A stretch of DNA of 51,879 nt from an uncultured Lachnospiraceae bacterium (GCA_947593735.1 CANQDT010000016.1:1-51879), one strand, 5' to 3'. Positions 9,420-17,023 are shown, counted from the stretch's first letter. A program made the numbers and translations. Notes: generated by a model not told the origin, from the letters alone.

Positions 9420-9863
9420 TCATCCGCGGGACAGCTGCATGATGATCGCGTCCTCCCCCGGATTCCTGTAATAGCCCTTTCGTTCCGCGATCGTCTCAAA
9501 TCCATATTTCTCATACAGCCGCCTCGCGGGTTCGTTGGAACGGCGCACCTCCAGAAAAACCGAGTGAAGCCCAAGCTGCTCCGCCCATCGCAGCATATTG
9601 GCAAGCAGAAGGCTCCCGTATCCGCGGCGCCGCGCTTCCGGAAGGAGGACGATCCTTGTTATCTCTCCCTCCTGGTCGGTGTTGACCATGCCGATATATC
9701 CGACGATCTTTCCGTCTTCCTCCATTACGAGGAACCAATACTGCGGCTGGCGCATCGCGTCATAAAATCCTGCCTCCGACCATGCCTCCGGGAAACAGTT
9801 CCGGTCGATCGCGGCGACCGCGGGACAGTCCTCCCTGCGCATCGTCCTGATGTTTGTCTTCAT
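9420..9863 (-). CDS. rimI: GNAT N-acetyltransferase RimI (ribosomal protein S18 alanine acetyltransferase)
   Basis: A 147-residue GNAT protein. The acetyl-CoA pyrophosphate loop is RRRGYG, followed by LEVRRSNEPARRLYEKYGFE, the typical RimI motif-B region. The start at 9863 is chosen over a much longer open frame because GGAGG lies 8 bases upstream and the domain begins there. It overlaps the tsaB stop by little or nothing and forms the tsaE-tsaB-rimI unit common in Firmicutes. RimI acetylates the N-terminal alanine of S18; in some bacteria it acts on other proteins too. Confidence 0.93.
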   Translation of the reverse strand: MKTNIRTMRREDCPAVAAIDRNCFPEAWSEAGFYDAMRQPQYWFLVMEEDGKIVGYIGMVNTDQEGEITRIVLLPEARRRGYGSLLLANMLRWAEQLGLHSVFLEVRRSNEPARRLYEKYGFETIAERKGYYRNPGEDAIIMQLSRG

Positions 9864-9879
9864 TGGCACGCCCTCCCCG

Positions 9880-10587
9880 TCAGGTTTTTTTCTGTCTTTC
9901 CGCCCGTTCGCGCTCCGCCTGGGACAATCGCAGATATTCCGGTCTGTGATCGCCCGCTTTCCGGGCAGCCTCCATTCCATAATCATGGATCGCAAGGTTC
10001 CCGACCGCCCCGGCGCGCTGCCTACACAGATGGGACGGCGCAAACGACCACGGCACGCGCATCCGCTCCTCGATCACGGCGCGATACGGCGGGATCCCGT
10101 CCCCAATAAAAATCACCGGCTCCCCTCTCCTGTTCAGCTCATCCGTCACAGCCTCGATCGCGTCCACATACTGCGGCATGACGACCTGGAACCGGTCTTC
10201 GGACCAGGTATACAGCCCGGTATAAACCTGGCTCCTGCGCGCGTCCATGATCGGGCAGATCAGCCGCTGCGTTCCATATAAATTATAAGCGAGCGCATCC
10301 ACGGTCGGAACCGATATGATCGGCTTATCCAGCGCCTGCGCAAGCCCTTTTGCCGTCGCCGACCCGATCCGCAGCCCGGTAAAGGAGCCGGGACCGGCGG
10401 CAACCGCGATCGCGTCCACCGTGGAAAGCTCCTGCTCCGTCATCCGGACGATCTCCGCCACCATCGGAAGAAGCGTCTGGGAATGTGTTTTTTTGTAATT
10501 CACGGTATATTCCGCGATCATGGTATCCTCCTCCAGAATCGCCACGGAGGCGACCAGCCCGGAAGAATCCAACGCCAATACTTTCAT
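9880..10587 (-). CDS. tsaB: t6A complex protein TsaB
   Basis: TsaB is the inactive TsaD paralogue that dimerises with TsaD and is needed for t6A synthesis. The 235-residue protein starts MKVLALDSS and carries the conserved AAGPGSFTGLRIG and HSQTLLPM segments. It keeps the ASKHA fold but lacks the HxxxH metal motif, as expected. Its ATG overlaps the tsaE stop (AATGA), so the two are coupled. Confidence 0.96.
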   Translation of the reverse strand: MKVLALDSSGLVASVAILEEDTMIAEYTVNYKKTHSQTLLPMVAEIVRMTEQELSTVDAIAVAAGPGSFTGLRIGSATAKGLAQALDKPIISVPTVDALAYNLYGTQRLICPIMDARRSQVYTGLYTWSEDRFQVVMPQYVDAIEAVTDELNRRGEPVIFIGDGIPPYRAVIEERMRVPWSFAPSHLCRQRAGAVGNLAIHDYGMEAARKAGDHRPEYLRLSQAERERAERQKKT

Positions 10588-11015
10588 TCTTCTTTCCTTT
10601 CCACCGTCACGGCACGGTAATCGTATCCCCGCTCCGGGTCTTTTTCGATCGTGACGGAAACGGCATGTCCGGGCAGGATCTCTTCAATGAGGTTTGCCCA
10701 TTCGATCAGGCATACGCCGCCTCCGAACAGATAATCGTCAAACCCGATCTCATCCATCTCGTCCACGGAGCCGATCCGGTAAACGTCAAAATGGTACAGC
10801 GGGATCCGCCCTCCGTCATATTCCTGGATGATCGTAAACGTCGGGCTGCTGACCGGTTCCGCTATGCCGAGCCCTGACGCGAATCCCTGCGTAAATACCG
10901 TCTTGCCCGCGCCGGGTTCCCCGTACAGGCAATAGACGTCTCCCGGTCTGCATCCAGCCGCGAGCCCGCGCCCGATCTCAAATGTTTCCTTCGCGCTTTC
11001 GCTCTCCCATCTCAT
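10584..11015 (-). CDS. tsaE: t6A complex ATPase TsaE
   Basis: A P-loop ATPase of 143 residues that resets the TsaBD complex. Walker A is GEPGAGKT (residues about 31-38), followed by SPTFTIIQEY and LYHFDVYRI, the family signature. AAGGA lies 8 bases before the ATG. The start overlaps the stop of the upstream YcxB-like gene (CATGA). Confidence 0.97.
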   Translation of the reverse strand: MRWESESAKETFEIGRGLAAGCRPGDVYCLYGEPGAGKTVFTQGFASGLGIAEPVSSPTFTIIQEYDGGRIPLYHFDVYRIGSVDEMDEIGFDDYLFGGGVCLIEWANLIEEILPGHAVSVTIEKDPERGYDYRAVTVERKEE

Positions 11016-11488
11016 GCCGTATGTTCCTTTATATATGCGATAATTTCGTCCTTCTGGTCCCCCATGCTCGCAAAGGGGAATAAAAACGCGTGAATGGAGG
11101 AAGTGTAAACCGCCGCCGCCTTTCTCATCACGACCACACGCCGGATATCCTTCCAGGGAGTGATCACCTGTTCCTCCCCCTGAGACGTAATGATCCCTTC
11201 TTCCGCCATTTTATATGTGATCGGTTTCTCATAATAAGGATTGTTTTTTACCTGCTTCCCCGCGCGCAGGCAAAGGAGCAGCGGGTTCACGACCGTAAAC
11301 ACAGAGGCGAGCGCGCCGATCAGGATCCGCTCCTGACCCGCGAGCCCGTTCCAGCGGACGACCAGATAAACCAGCGCCGCAAGGCTGATCAGCAAGCCCA
11401 AGATCCCGGTCGGTCTGCCATAGCTGTGCCTCAGCAAAAATCTTCTCATCGTGTCCGGTTCCATTGTCACATCAAATGTATATTCCAT
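11012..11488 (-). CDS. YcxB-like two-TM membrane protein
   Basis: A 158-residue protein with two hydrophobic segments (about residues 25-45 and 52-70), then a soluble C-terminal domain (EEGIITSQGEEQVITPWKDI...RRVVVM) typical of the YcxB-like C-terminal family. That domain has a PH-like fold and no assigned biochemical role. The start at 11488 is fixed by GGGAG about 9 bases upstream; an earlier ATG at 11509 lacks a ribosome-binding site. It is translationally coupled to tsaE, so it is the first gene of the t6A operon. Confidence 0.75.
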   Translation of the reverse strand: MEYTFDVTMEPDTMRRFLLRHSYGRPTGILGLLISLAALVYLVVRWNGLAGQERILIGALASVFTVVNPLLLCLRAGKQVKNNPYYEKPITYKMAEEGIITSQGEEQVITPWKDIRRVVVMRKAAAVYTSSIHAFLFPFASMGDQKDEIIAYIKEHTA

Positions 11489-11516
11489 CGGTTTCTTCTC
11501 CCTTTCCATGAAAATA

Positions 11517-11540
11517 GGAAGCCCCGTCGCTGAGGCTTCC
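11517..11540 (-). terminator. Hairpin after ribU
   Basis: A 7-bp stem GGAAGCC/GGCTTCC with a 10-base loop directly after the ribU stop. The sequence that follows (TATTTTC) is only weakly U-rich, so termination is probably partial and the YcxB-tsaE operon may receive readthrough. Confidence 0.5.
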
Positions 11541-11546
11541 CTGTTA

Positions 11547-12173
11547 TTATAATCTATTTCCCACCGCTTTGTAAACCAGATATGCGGCAATTGAAACAAT
11601 TATTCCTTTGACCAGATTAAACGGCGGCACAGCAAGCAAGATCATGCGCTCAAAACTCGACGCGATCCATTTCAGCGAATCGGGGAGCATCGCCTGCGCC
11701 GCCCCGATCAGCGCCGCTTCATTTCCGCCAAAATACAACCGGATATACAGCGGGAAAGTGATCAGATAATTGACCGCGATCCCGGCGATGATCAGCGCGA
11801 CGGTTCCCGCCGCGAAGCTCATGGCGTACCGATACGCCGATGATCTGCCTTTCCATTTTTTTGCCGTAACGCTGATCGCTGCCACGTAAAAACTCATCAT
11901 GATAAAATTGGCGAACTCTCCTACGCCTGCCGTCGTCGTCCCGAATAATTTCAGCAGATTCTTGATCAGCTCCACCAAAACGCCGGCGACCGGACCGAAC
12001 AAAAGCCCGCAGAATACTGCCGGGACGTCGCTGAATTCCATTTCCAAAAAGCCGAGATACTTCACCGGCAGATGAAGGTACATCAGGATCAGCGCCATCG
12101 CGCTGCACACTCCTGTGACCGCCACCTTTCTAACCATACTGCCTTTCTCTGTCGCTGCTGTCATTTCTGTCAT
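11547..12173 (-). CDS. ribU: Riboflavin ECF transporter S component RibU
   Basis: A membrane substrate-binding subunit that captures riboflavin and works with a shared energy-coupling module not encoded here. The 208-residue protein has about six hydrophobic segments and the RibU signatures LEMEFSDVPAVFCGLLFGP, ELIKNLL and GEFANFIM. The FMN riboswitch upstream confirms the substrate. The start at 12173 (MTEMTAA) is preferred because GGAGG is 9 bases upstream; the ATG at 12182 abuts that ribosome-binding site. CTCCA/TGGAG (12186-12200) can sequester the ribosome-binding site in a hairpin. Confidence 0.93.
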   Translation of the reverse strand: MTEMTAATEKGSMVRKVAVTGVCSAMALILMYLHLPVKYLGFLEMEFSDVPAVFCGLLFGPVAGVLVELIKNLLKLFGTTTAGVGEFANFIMMSFYVAAISVTAKKWKGRSSAYRYAMSFAAGTVALIIAGIAVNYLITFPLYIRLYFGGNEAALIGAAQAMLPDSLKWIASSFERMILLAVPPFNLVKGIIVSIAAYLVYKAVGNRL

Positions 12174-12269
12174 TTTTTTCATCCTCCATTTCTCTGGAGT
12201 TCTTTCAGTGCTGTGATGACGCCGCGCCGCGCGCGGGCGATTTGTGCGGCTGCGGTTTCCCGCAGAACC

Positions 12270-12306
12270 GGAGGCTTTTTATGTCACAGGACTGTGACAT
12301 AAAAAA
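12270..12306. repeat. Palindromic repeat family A, copy 2, in the ribU leader
   Basis: Arms TTTTTATGTCACAG (12276-12289) and CTGTGACATAAAAA (12292-12305) with almost no loop, preceded by CCGGAGGC as in copy 1 at 9311. It lies between the riboswitch terminator and ribU. Its A-tract, read on the minus strand, is the U-tract of the riboswitch terminator. Confidence 0.8.
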
Positions 12307-12330
12307 GGACGCTCCCAAATCAGGGCGTCC
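12301..12330 (-). terminator. Riboswitch-controlled terminator
   Basis: On the minus strand GGACGCCC and GGGAGCGTCC form a stem (12307-12330) followed by TTTTTT (12301-12306). It lies about 20 bases after the FMN aptamer and is the likely expression platform: FMN bound, terminator forms, ribU off. Confidence 0.8.
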
Positions 12331-12349
12331 TATTCTCTCATTATCATCA

Positions 12350-12460
12350 CATCTTCTCTCATCCAGACTATACTGTCGGTATTGGAATCGCACCAATTCA
12401 GCCGTTCGGCTCGCGGACTTTACCGCCGGTCGGGAATTACGCCCTGCCCTGAAGAACTTC
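12350..12460 (-). ncRNA. FMN riboswitch (RFN element)
   Basis: The minus strand carries the conserved RFN core in order: TTCAGGGCAGGG, ATTCCCGACCGGCGGTAAAG, TCCGCGAGCC, a variable hairpin, GGTGCGATTCC, ACCGACAGTATAGTC and a closing GGATGAGAGAAGAT. This is the FMN-sensing aptamer that controls riboflavin synthesis and uptake genes. Confidence 0.96.
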
Positions 12461-12478
12461 TATTTTATTGACACTCTT

Positions 12479-12507
12479 ATCTTATTCGCTTCCGGCGCGG
12501 ATGTCAA
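12479..12507 (-). promoter_or_regulatory. Promoter of the FMN riboswitch-ribU transcript
   Basis: TTGACA (12502-12507), 17-base spacer, TAAGAT (12479-12484) on the minus strand. Predicted start about 12472, just before the aptamer. Confidence 0.75.
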
Positions 12508-12601
12508 GGACAGATTGAAAAAAGATACGATCTTCCGCGCCTGCCGGCAGCGCGCCGGTTCCCGGTCCGCAGCTGTATGGACAGCCGCCCCCCCCGCCTT
12601 T

Positions 12602-13081
12602 TTATAAATGAAGCGAGATGGTCCGGTCGGACATCTGATACTGCCGGTAGCGCACGCCCGCCATGTCAAACATCCGTTTGGACGCGCGCACCCCGTCCGT
12701 GTCCTTATATTTATCCTCGATATAAATGACTTCCGCGATCCCGCTCTGTATGATCGCTTTCGCACATTCGTTGCACGGGAACAGGGTCACATATAATTTG
12801 GCTCCCCGGAGCGAACCTCCCCCATAATTCAGGATGGCGTTTAATTCCGAATGGCATACGTATGGATACTTGGTATCCAGCTCCTCGCCGTCCCGTTCCC
12901 ACGGCATCTGGTCGTCGTCGCACCCGATCGGCATCCCGTTATAGCCGACGGATAATATTTTATTCTCCCCGCTCACGATGCAGGTCCCTACCCTTGTATT
13001 CGGATCCTTGCTGCGATCCGCTGACAGCAGCGCGATCCCCATAAAGTACTGGTCCCATGTGATATAATCCTGCCGTTTCAT
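12602..13081 (-). CDS. dCMP deaminase (ComEB-type)
   Basis: A zinc-dependent cytidine/deoxycytidylate deaminase of 159 residues that converts dCMP to dUMP for thymidylate synthesis. Zinc motifs are seen as CHSELNA (His ligand and catalytic Glu) and FPCNECA (Cys pair); PNTRVGTCIV and the asparagine in YNG are usual. The start at 13081 is set by GGAGG 6 bases upstream. It is monocistronic, with its own promoter at 13118-13146. Confidence 0.94.
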   Translation of the reverse strand: MKRQDYITWDQYFMGIALLSADRSKDPNTRVGTCIVSGENKILSVGYNGMPIGCDDDQMPWERDGEELDTKYPYVCHSELNAILNYGGGSLRGAKLYVTLFPCNECAKAIIQSGIAEVIYIEDKYKDTDGVRASKRMFDMAGVRYRQYQMSDRTISLHL

Positions 13082-13117
13082 CGCTTTCCTCCCATACGCA
13101 ATACAACTTTTTTCTCT

Positions 13118-13146
13118 ATTATAGTAAATTTCGTATGACGCCGCAA
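13118..13146 (-). promoter_or_regulatory. Promoter of the dCMP deaminase gene
   Basis: TTGCGG (13141-13146), 17-base spacer, TATAAT (13118-13123) on the minus strand. Confidence 0.6.
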
Positions 13147-13236
13147 GTACGCATTTTCCCATACGGCAGGCGCCGCGCCCGGGGAACCGCGCCTTGTCCG
13201 GGCAGGACGCGCGGCGGCTGGTTCCGGCGGCATGAC

Positions 13237-13276
13237 AAAAGGCGGAGAGAATCCTGCTTTTGTTCTCTCCGCCTTA
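13237..13276 (-). terminator. Terminator of the secreted-protein/small-peptide operon
   Basis: A 13-bp stem AAGGCGGAGAGAA/TTCTCTCCGCCTT (about 13239-13275) followed on the minus strand by TTTTGTC, 38 bases after the small-peptide stop. Confidence 0.8.
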
Positions 13277-13313
13277 TCATTTTTTCAGATCCGCGTCTGT
13301 CCGCCCGCGCGTT

Positions 13314-13493
13314 TTATTCAAACCAGCTGTTCAGCGAAACGACCGCCGACCCGCTCTCGATCGTCTGGTTTCCCTTATCCGCTCCAATGCCGGAATTGGA
13401 TGAATCATATCCTGCCGCTCCGGAGGCCGTAACGATATCTTCTACCGCAAATGCTGTTTCATTCATCTCAGGCTGTACATATACCTTTCTCAT
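13314..13493 (-). CDS. 59-residue leader-like peptide of unknown function
   Basis: A 59-residue peptide starting 20 bases after the stop of the secreted protein, with GGAGG upstream. The N-terminal half (MRKVYVQPEMNETAF-AVEDIVTASG) is acidic and leader-like. The second half is rich in Gly, Ser and Asn, with no cysteine. Short proteins with a similar start and an ED-I-TASG core are common, unnamed, in gut Firmicutes and Bacteroidetes (from memory, not searched). There is no signal peptide, and no modification enzyme is encoded nearby, so calling it a RiPP precursor would be speculation. An upstream ATG at about 13517-13514 lacks a good ribosome-binding site. Confidence 0.7.
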   Translation of the reverse strand: MRKVYVQPEMNETAFAVEDIVTASGAAGYDSSNSGIGADKGNQTIESGSAVVSLNSWFE

Positions 13494-13513
13494 TTCTATC
13501 TGTCCTCCTTCCA

Positions 13514-14755
13514 TCATTCTGCCGCGATCATACGAACATCCGTATCGTAGCTGACGTTGTTGATATTGCAATATCCCTGTACCCAGAACGGATGTTCGCC
13601 CGCTCCGGTTACCGTTACTTTGAACTGTCCCAACTTCCCGAAGCTTGGCTGGAACAGCTTATCATCACGAGACTCCCAGGTCCATCCGCTTTCCTCTTTC
13701 GCGATATACACGCCGGTCTTTAATTCTCCGTTTACTACCACGGATTCCGGGCATGTATATTCCACATAAATCTCTGTGGTATCGCCGTTCCGGTCATAGG
13801 TCAGGTTGCAGACCGGTTTCGCTTCCACCGGACCGTTCAGCACGGCATTGACGGTCACATCCTGATAAGCGAAGAACGAATAGGTCTTGTCATAGCTGAC
13901 GATCTTGCCGTCCTTTTCCCAGTAAGAAAACTGCTCGTCCGTCTCCGAAACCGTTACTTTCTGGTTGTACTCAACATTCTCATATTTGGCAGCCGGGGTT
14001 CCCGCTTCCGTAACCGTGATGGTACAGATCGGATTCGCTTCGATCACGACCGGACCAGTCGCCGTAACTTTATAGCTGCCGCCTTCTTTTGTCGCAGCTG
14101 CATTTTCTCCGCCGACCGTCACTGAGGGAGCGTATCCGTCCGTTACAGTAAACGTAACGTCCGTCCCTGCCGTCGCGTAATTGCCGTCGCTTCCGTTTGC
14201 CGGGGACTCATACTCTGACGTCACGCTGACATTCTCCCCCGCCGTCACTTTATAAGAAAGCTCCTCCAGCGTATAACCGAACCTGACGATTGCCGGATTC
14301 TCCGCCGACGCAGTGTCAAACCGCACAAAATATTGGAGTCCGCATGTCGAACAATTTTTATCATTGGCATAAAAATCATAGGTATTGACTCCCTTGTCTC
14401 CTGTATTTTTGTATTTGCTTTGCGTATCATAAACCTTGCCACCGTCCAGCTTGAATTGGACATACGCTCCGTTGTTTTTCGTTGCGCCCTGCACAACTTC
14501 CGTCGCCACTTTCATCTGATAACGGGTATCCTTCTTTACAGCTCCGGCATTGATCTCCTTGTCGTACGTATTTGAGTTCGTATCTTTCGCCGTAAACTGC
14601 ATCATACGGTCATAAACTTCCTCATTTACGCTTTCCACCACAACATCATCCGGGTCGATTTTCGGATCCGCCGCCCTTGCGCAAATCCCGGTTGCCGGAA
14701 CTACCATCACAGCCGCCAGCAGAAACGCAGCCGTTTTTTTCATAAATTTTCTCAT
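13514..14755 (-). CDS. Secreted Ig-like repeat protein
   Basis: A 413-residue exported protein: Sec signal MRKFMKKTAAFLLAAVMVV...ARA, then beta-rich repeats. About residues 60-165 form one unit with a CSTC pair. About 170-300 resemble InlB/Listeria-Bacteroides-type repeats (VTFTVTDGYAPSVTVGG; FSYWEKDGKIVSYDKTYSFFAYQDVTVNAV). A C-terminal beta domain follows. No sortase, SLH or lipid anchor is visible. GGAGG lies 6 bases before the ATG. It is co-transcribed with the 59-residue peptide and divergent from an AraC regulator that may control it. The function is unknown; adhesion or surface display is an inference. Confidence 0.8.
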   Translation of the reverse strand: MRKFMKKTAAFLLAAVMVVPATGICARAADPKIDPDDVVVESVNEEVYDRMMQFTAKDTNSNTYDKEINAGAVKKDTRYQMKVATEVVQGATKNNGAYVQFKLDGGKVYDTQSKYKNTGDKGVNTYDFYANDKNCSTCGLQYFVRFDTASAENPAIVRFGYTLEELSYKVTAGENVSVTSEYESPANGSDGNYATAGTDVTFTVTDGYAPSVTVGGENAAATKEGGSYKVTATGPVVIEANPICTITVTEAGTPAAKYENVEYNQKVTVSETDEQFSYWEKDGKIVSYDKTYSFFAYQDVTVNAVLNGPVEAKPVCNLTYDRNGDTTEIYVEYTCPESVVVNGELKTGVYIAKEESGWTWESRDDKLFQPSFGKLGQFKVTVTGAGEHPFWVQGYCNINNVSYDTDVRMIAAE

Positions 14756-14794
14756 TGCTTTCCTCCTTCATTCTGTCCGATTTTTTACAGGCTC

Positions 14795-14827
14795 ATTATA
14801 TCACTACCCCCCCCGAGCGCATTTCAT
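14795..14827 (-). promoter_or_regulatory. Putative promoter with a G8 tract in the spacer
   Basis: A clear TATAAT (14795-14800, minus strand) precedes the secreted-protein gene. Between it and any -35-like hexamer (ATGAAA, 14822-14827, 21-base spacer) lies a run of eight G (14807-14814). The spacing is too long for good activity, and slippage in the run would change it. Confidence 0.45.
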
Positions 14828-14842
14828 AATAAGACTTTATTA

Positions 14843-14872
14843 TTGCAAAAACAGACTTTTTTGTGGTATAGT
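14843..14872 (+). promoter_or_regulatory. Promoter of the AraC-family gene
   Basis: TTGCAA (14843-14848), 18-base spacer, TATAGT (14867-14872), about 40 bases before the ATG. Confidence 0.6.
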
Positions 14873-14912
14873 TCTTATAGATCAGGAAAAAGAAAGGGGT
14901 GCTCTGTACATT

Positions 14913-15743
14913 ATGCACAAGACATTAAATGTCCGCGATGAAACCATCGCGTTCCACTACCGGATCGATCCGGGAGCCGAATATAATTATCATCCGCACC
15001 GCCATGATACCTTTTATGAAATCTATTATCTCGTACAGGGAGACTGTACTTTTGTCATGGAGAACATCCGGTTCGCGCTTCCGGCGGACAGCCTTGTGCT
15101 GATCCCCTTTAATACGACGCACGCGATCGTTTCCAACGGTCCGGAGCCGGTCGAACGGTATTCGATCCATTTTAACCCAAGGGCGATCCCCGCGGAACAC
15201 CGGTTTGATCTCCTGCGGCCGTTTCATGAAAACAAATATGACCGGACCTTTTATTTTTCCGAGATATCCAATTCCCGGCTCGCGGAGTGTTTTTCCAGCC
15301 TGGACGATCTGGACAACCTTCCCGAAGACATCCAAAATCTTTATTGCGACGTCATTCTGGAATCGATCCTGATCCATATCCTGACCTTTAACCGGGTGGA
15401 CAATATCATCCCTCCCTCGTATTCCACCGTGACGTCGCGCATTGTCGATCATATCAACTCCCATATCACGGAAAAGCTGACGCTCGACAACATCGCGGCG
15501 GCGCTATATATGAACAAAGACTATCTGAACCGGGAATTTAAGAAAAATTTCGGCATCAGCATCAAAGAATATGTCCTGTACCACCGGGTGCGTCTCGCTC
15601 AGGATATCCTCCATAAAAATCCTGTGCATGACGTCGATTCCCTGACCGCCGTGGCGATGGAAACCGGGTTCCAATCTTATTCGACCTTTTACCGCGCCTT
15701 CAAAAAGGTACTCGGCTATTCCCCATCCGACGATATCAAATAA
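14913..15743 (+). CDS. AraC-family transcriptional regulator
   Basis: A 276-residue regulator with an N-terminal cupin-like sensor domain (residues about 15-110, with the HPHRHDTFYEIYYLVQG metal/sugar-site segment) and a C-terminal double helix-turn-helix (about 175-272; IAAALYMNKDYLNREFKKNFG and AMETGFQSYSTFYRAFKKVLGYSP). It would sense a sugar-like ligand and activate nearby genes. The divergent secreted protein is the closest candidate target; other targets cannot be excluded. The ribosome-binding site (AAGGGG) is 13 bases from the ATG, longer than usual. Confidence 0.92.
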   Translation: MHKTLNVRDETIAFHYRIDPGAEYNYHPHRHDTFYEIYYLVQGDCTFVMENIRFALPADSLVLIPFNTTHAIVSNGPEPVERYSIHFNPRAIPAEHRFDLLRPFHENKYDRTFYFSEISNSRLAECFSSLDDLDNLPEDIQNLYCDVILESILIHILTFNRVDNIIPPSYSTVTSRIVDHINSHITEKLTLDNIAAALYMNKDYLNREFKKNFGISIKEYVLYHRVRLAQDILHKNPVHDVDSLTAVAMETGFQSYSTFYRAFKKVLGYSPSDDIK

Positions 15744-15789
15744 AAAAATGTCTTCTCCCCTCATTCATGAGGGGAGAAGGCATTTTTTT
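15742..15789. terminator. Bidirectional terminator between AraC gene and lysC; hairpin repeat copy 2
   Basis: A near-perfect long hairpin (arms of about 20 bases, loop ATTC) with A7 before and T7 after, so it terminates both convergent genes. Its right half matches the element at 9222-9254. Confidence 0.9.
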
Positions 15790-15808
15790 CGCGCGATTTT
15801 CCGGATTC

Positions 15809-17023
15809 TTATTTCGCTCCCAGATTAAACGCTTCATGCGCCGCGTTCATCGCGCGCTCCAGATTTTTCTCATCAATGATCACCGTAACCTTGATCTCCG
15901 AAGTAGAGATCATGCGGATGTTCACATTGGCGTCATACATCGCTTCAAACATCCTCGCGGCAACGCCGGCATTGGACACCATCCCGGCTCCGACAACGGA
16001 TACTTTCGCGATCGACTTGTCAAGATTGATGCTCTGGCATTTCAGGCTCGTTTTTCTGTGGCGCTCCAGGATCTCCATCGCCTCGTCCGCCACTTCCCGG
16101 TCGACCGTAAAACTGATATCCTTTGTCCCGTCCCTGCCGACCGACTGCAAAATAACGTCCACATTGATGTTGTGGTTTGCCAGATGGTTAAATAACTTAA
16201 AAGCGACTCCCGGCTGATCTTCCAGCCCTACGACTGCGATGCGCGCCGCGTTTTTATCTCCCGCGACTCCGCTGACGAGCATTTTTTCCATATCGACATT
16301 CTCCTTTACTATGGTTCCTTCATGGTTATTCAGGCTGGAACGGACAACGATCTGTACTCCATATTTTTTTGCCAGTTCCACACAACGGTTGTGCAGGACG
16401 CCCGCCCCGAGCGAGGCAAGCTCCAGCATCTCGTCGTACGTGATCTCATCCAGCTTACGCGCGGTCTTGACCACGCGCGGGTCGGCGGTGTAAACGCCGT
16501 CCACATCCGTATATATTTCACAGGCGTCCGCGCGGAGCGCCGCGGCAAGCGCGACTGCCGTCGTATCCGATCCCCCGCGCCCGAGCGTCGTATAGTTGTC
16601 ATTCCGGTCCACTCCCTGGAATCCGGTGATAATGACAATCTTCCGCTGATCCAGTTCCATGCGGATGCGCTCCGCGTCGATCTTCAACAGACGCGCATTG
16701 CTGTAATCGGAGGTCGTATGCATCGCCACCTGAAACGCGTTCAGGGAAACCGCCGCCACTCCGAGCGCGTCCATCGCCATCGCCATCAGCGATACCGACG
16801 TCTGTTCCCCGGTCGTCAGCAGCATATCCATTTCTCTCTTGGAAGGGTTCGGATTGATGTCCTTTGCCATAGCGATCAGTTCATCGGTCAATTTTCCCAT
16901 CGCGGACAAAACAACGACGACCTGATTTCCTTTCCTGTACTCCTCGATGCAGCGTTCCGCCACATGGAAGATCCTCTCTTTATCCGCGACAGACGTCCCG
17001 CCGAATTTCTTTACAATTAACAT
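15809..17023 (-). CDS. lysC: Aspartate kinase
   Basis: It phosphorylates aspartate in the first step of lysine, threonine and methionine synthesis. It has 404 residues: an amino-acid kinase domain with KFGGTSV (residues 5-11), TGFQGVD, LGRGGSDTTAVALA and TDVDGVYTADPR, then two C-terminal ACT domains (about 265-400) that bind inhibitory amino acids. It is last in the operon with apgM, hom and the ACT regulator and overlaps the apgM stop by 7 bases. Co-transcription with homoserine dehydrogenase suggests a threonine-directed isoenzyme. Confidence 0.96.
   Translation of the reverse strand: MLIVKKFGGTSVADKERIFHVAERCIEEYRKGNQVVVVLSAMGKLTDELIAMAKDINPNPSKREMDMLLTTGEQTSVSLMAMAMDALGVAAVSLNAFQVAMHTTSDYSNARLLKIDAERIRMELDQRKIVIITGFQGVDRNDNYTTLGRGGSDTTAVALAAALRADACEIYTDVDGVYTADPRVVKTARKLDEITYDEMLELASLGAGVLHNRCVELAKKYGVQIVVRSSLNNHEGTIVKENVDMEKMLVSGVAGDKNAARIAVVGLEDQPGVAFKLFNHLANHNINVDVILQSVGRDGTKDISFTVDREVADEAMEILERHRKTSLKCQSINLDKSIAKVSVVGAGMVSNAGVAARMFEAMYDANVNIRMISTSEIKVTVIIDEKNLERAMNAAHEAFNLGAK

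Noticed and set aside
9228-12396. Two small minus-strand frames both starting MSQ and containing SCDIKSLR (9228-9416 and 12205-12396)
   Set aside because: The similarity comes from the palindromic DNA repeat; the frames are unsupported by ribosome-binding sites and differ elsewhere.
13314-13493. Bacteriocin or lanthipeptide precursor
   Set aside because: No Cys, no double-Gly leader cleavage site of the usual form, and no modification or export genes adjacent; left as unknown.
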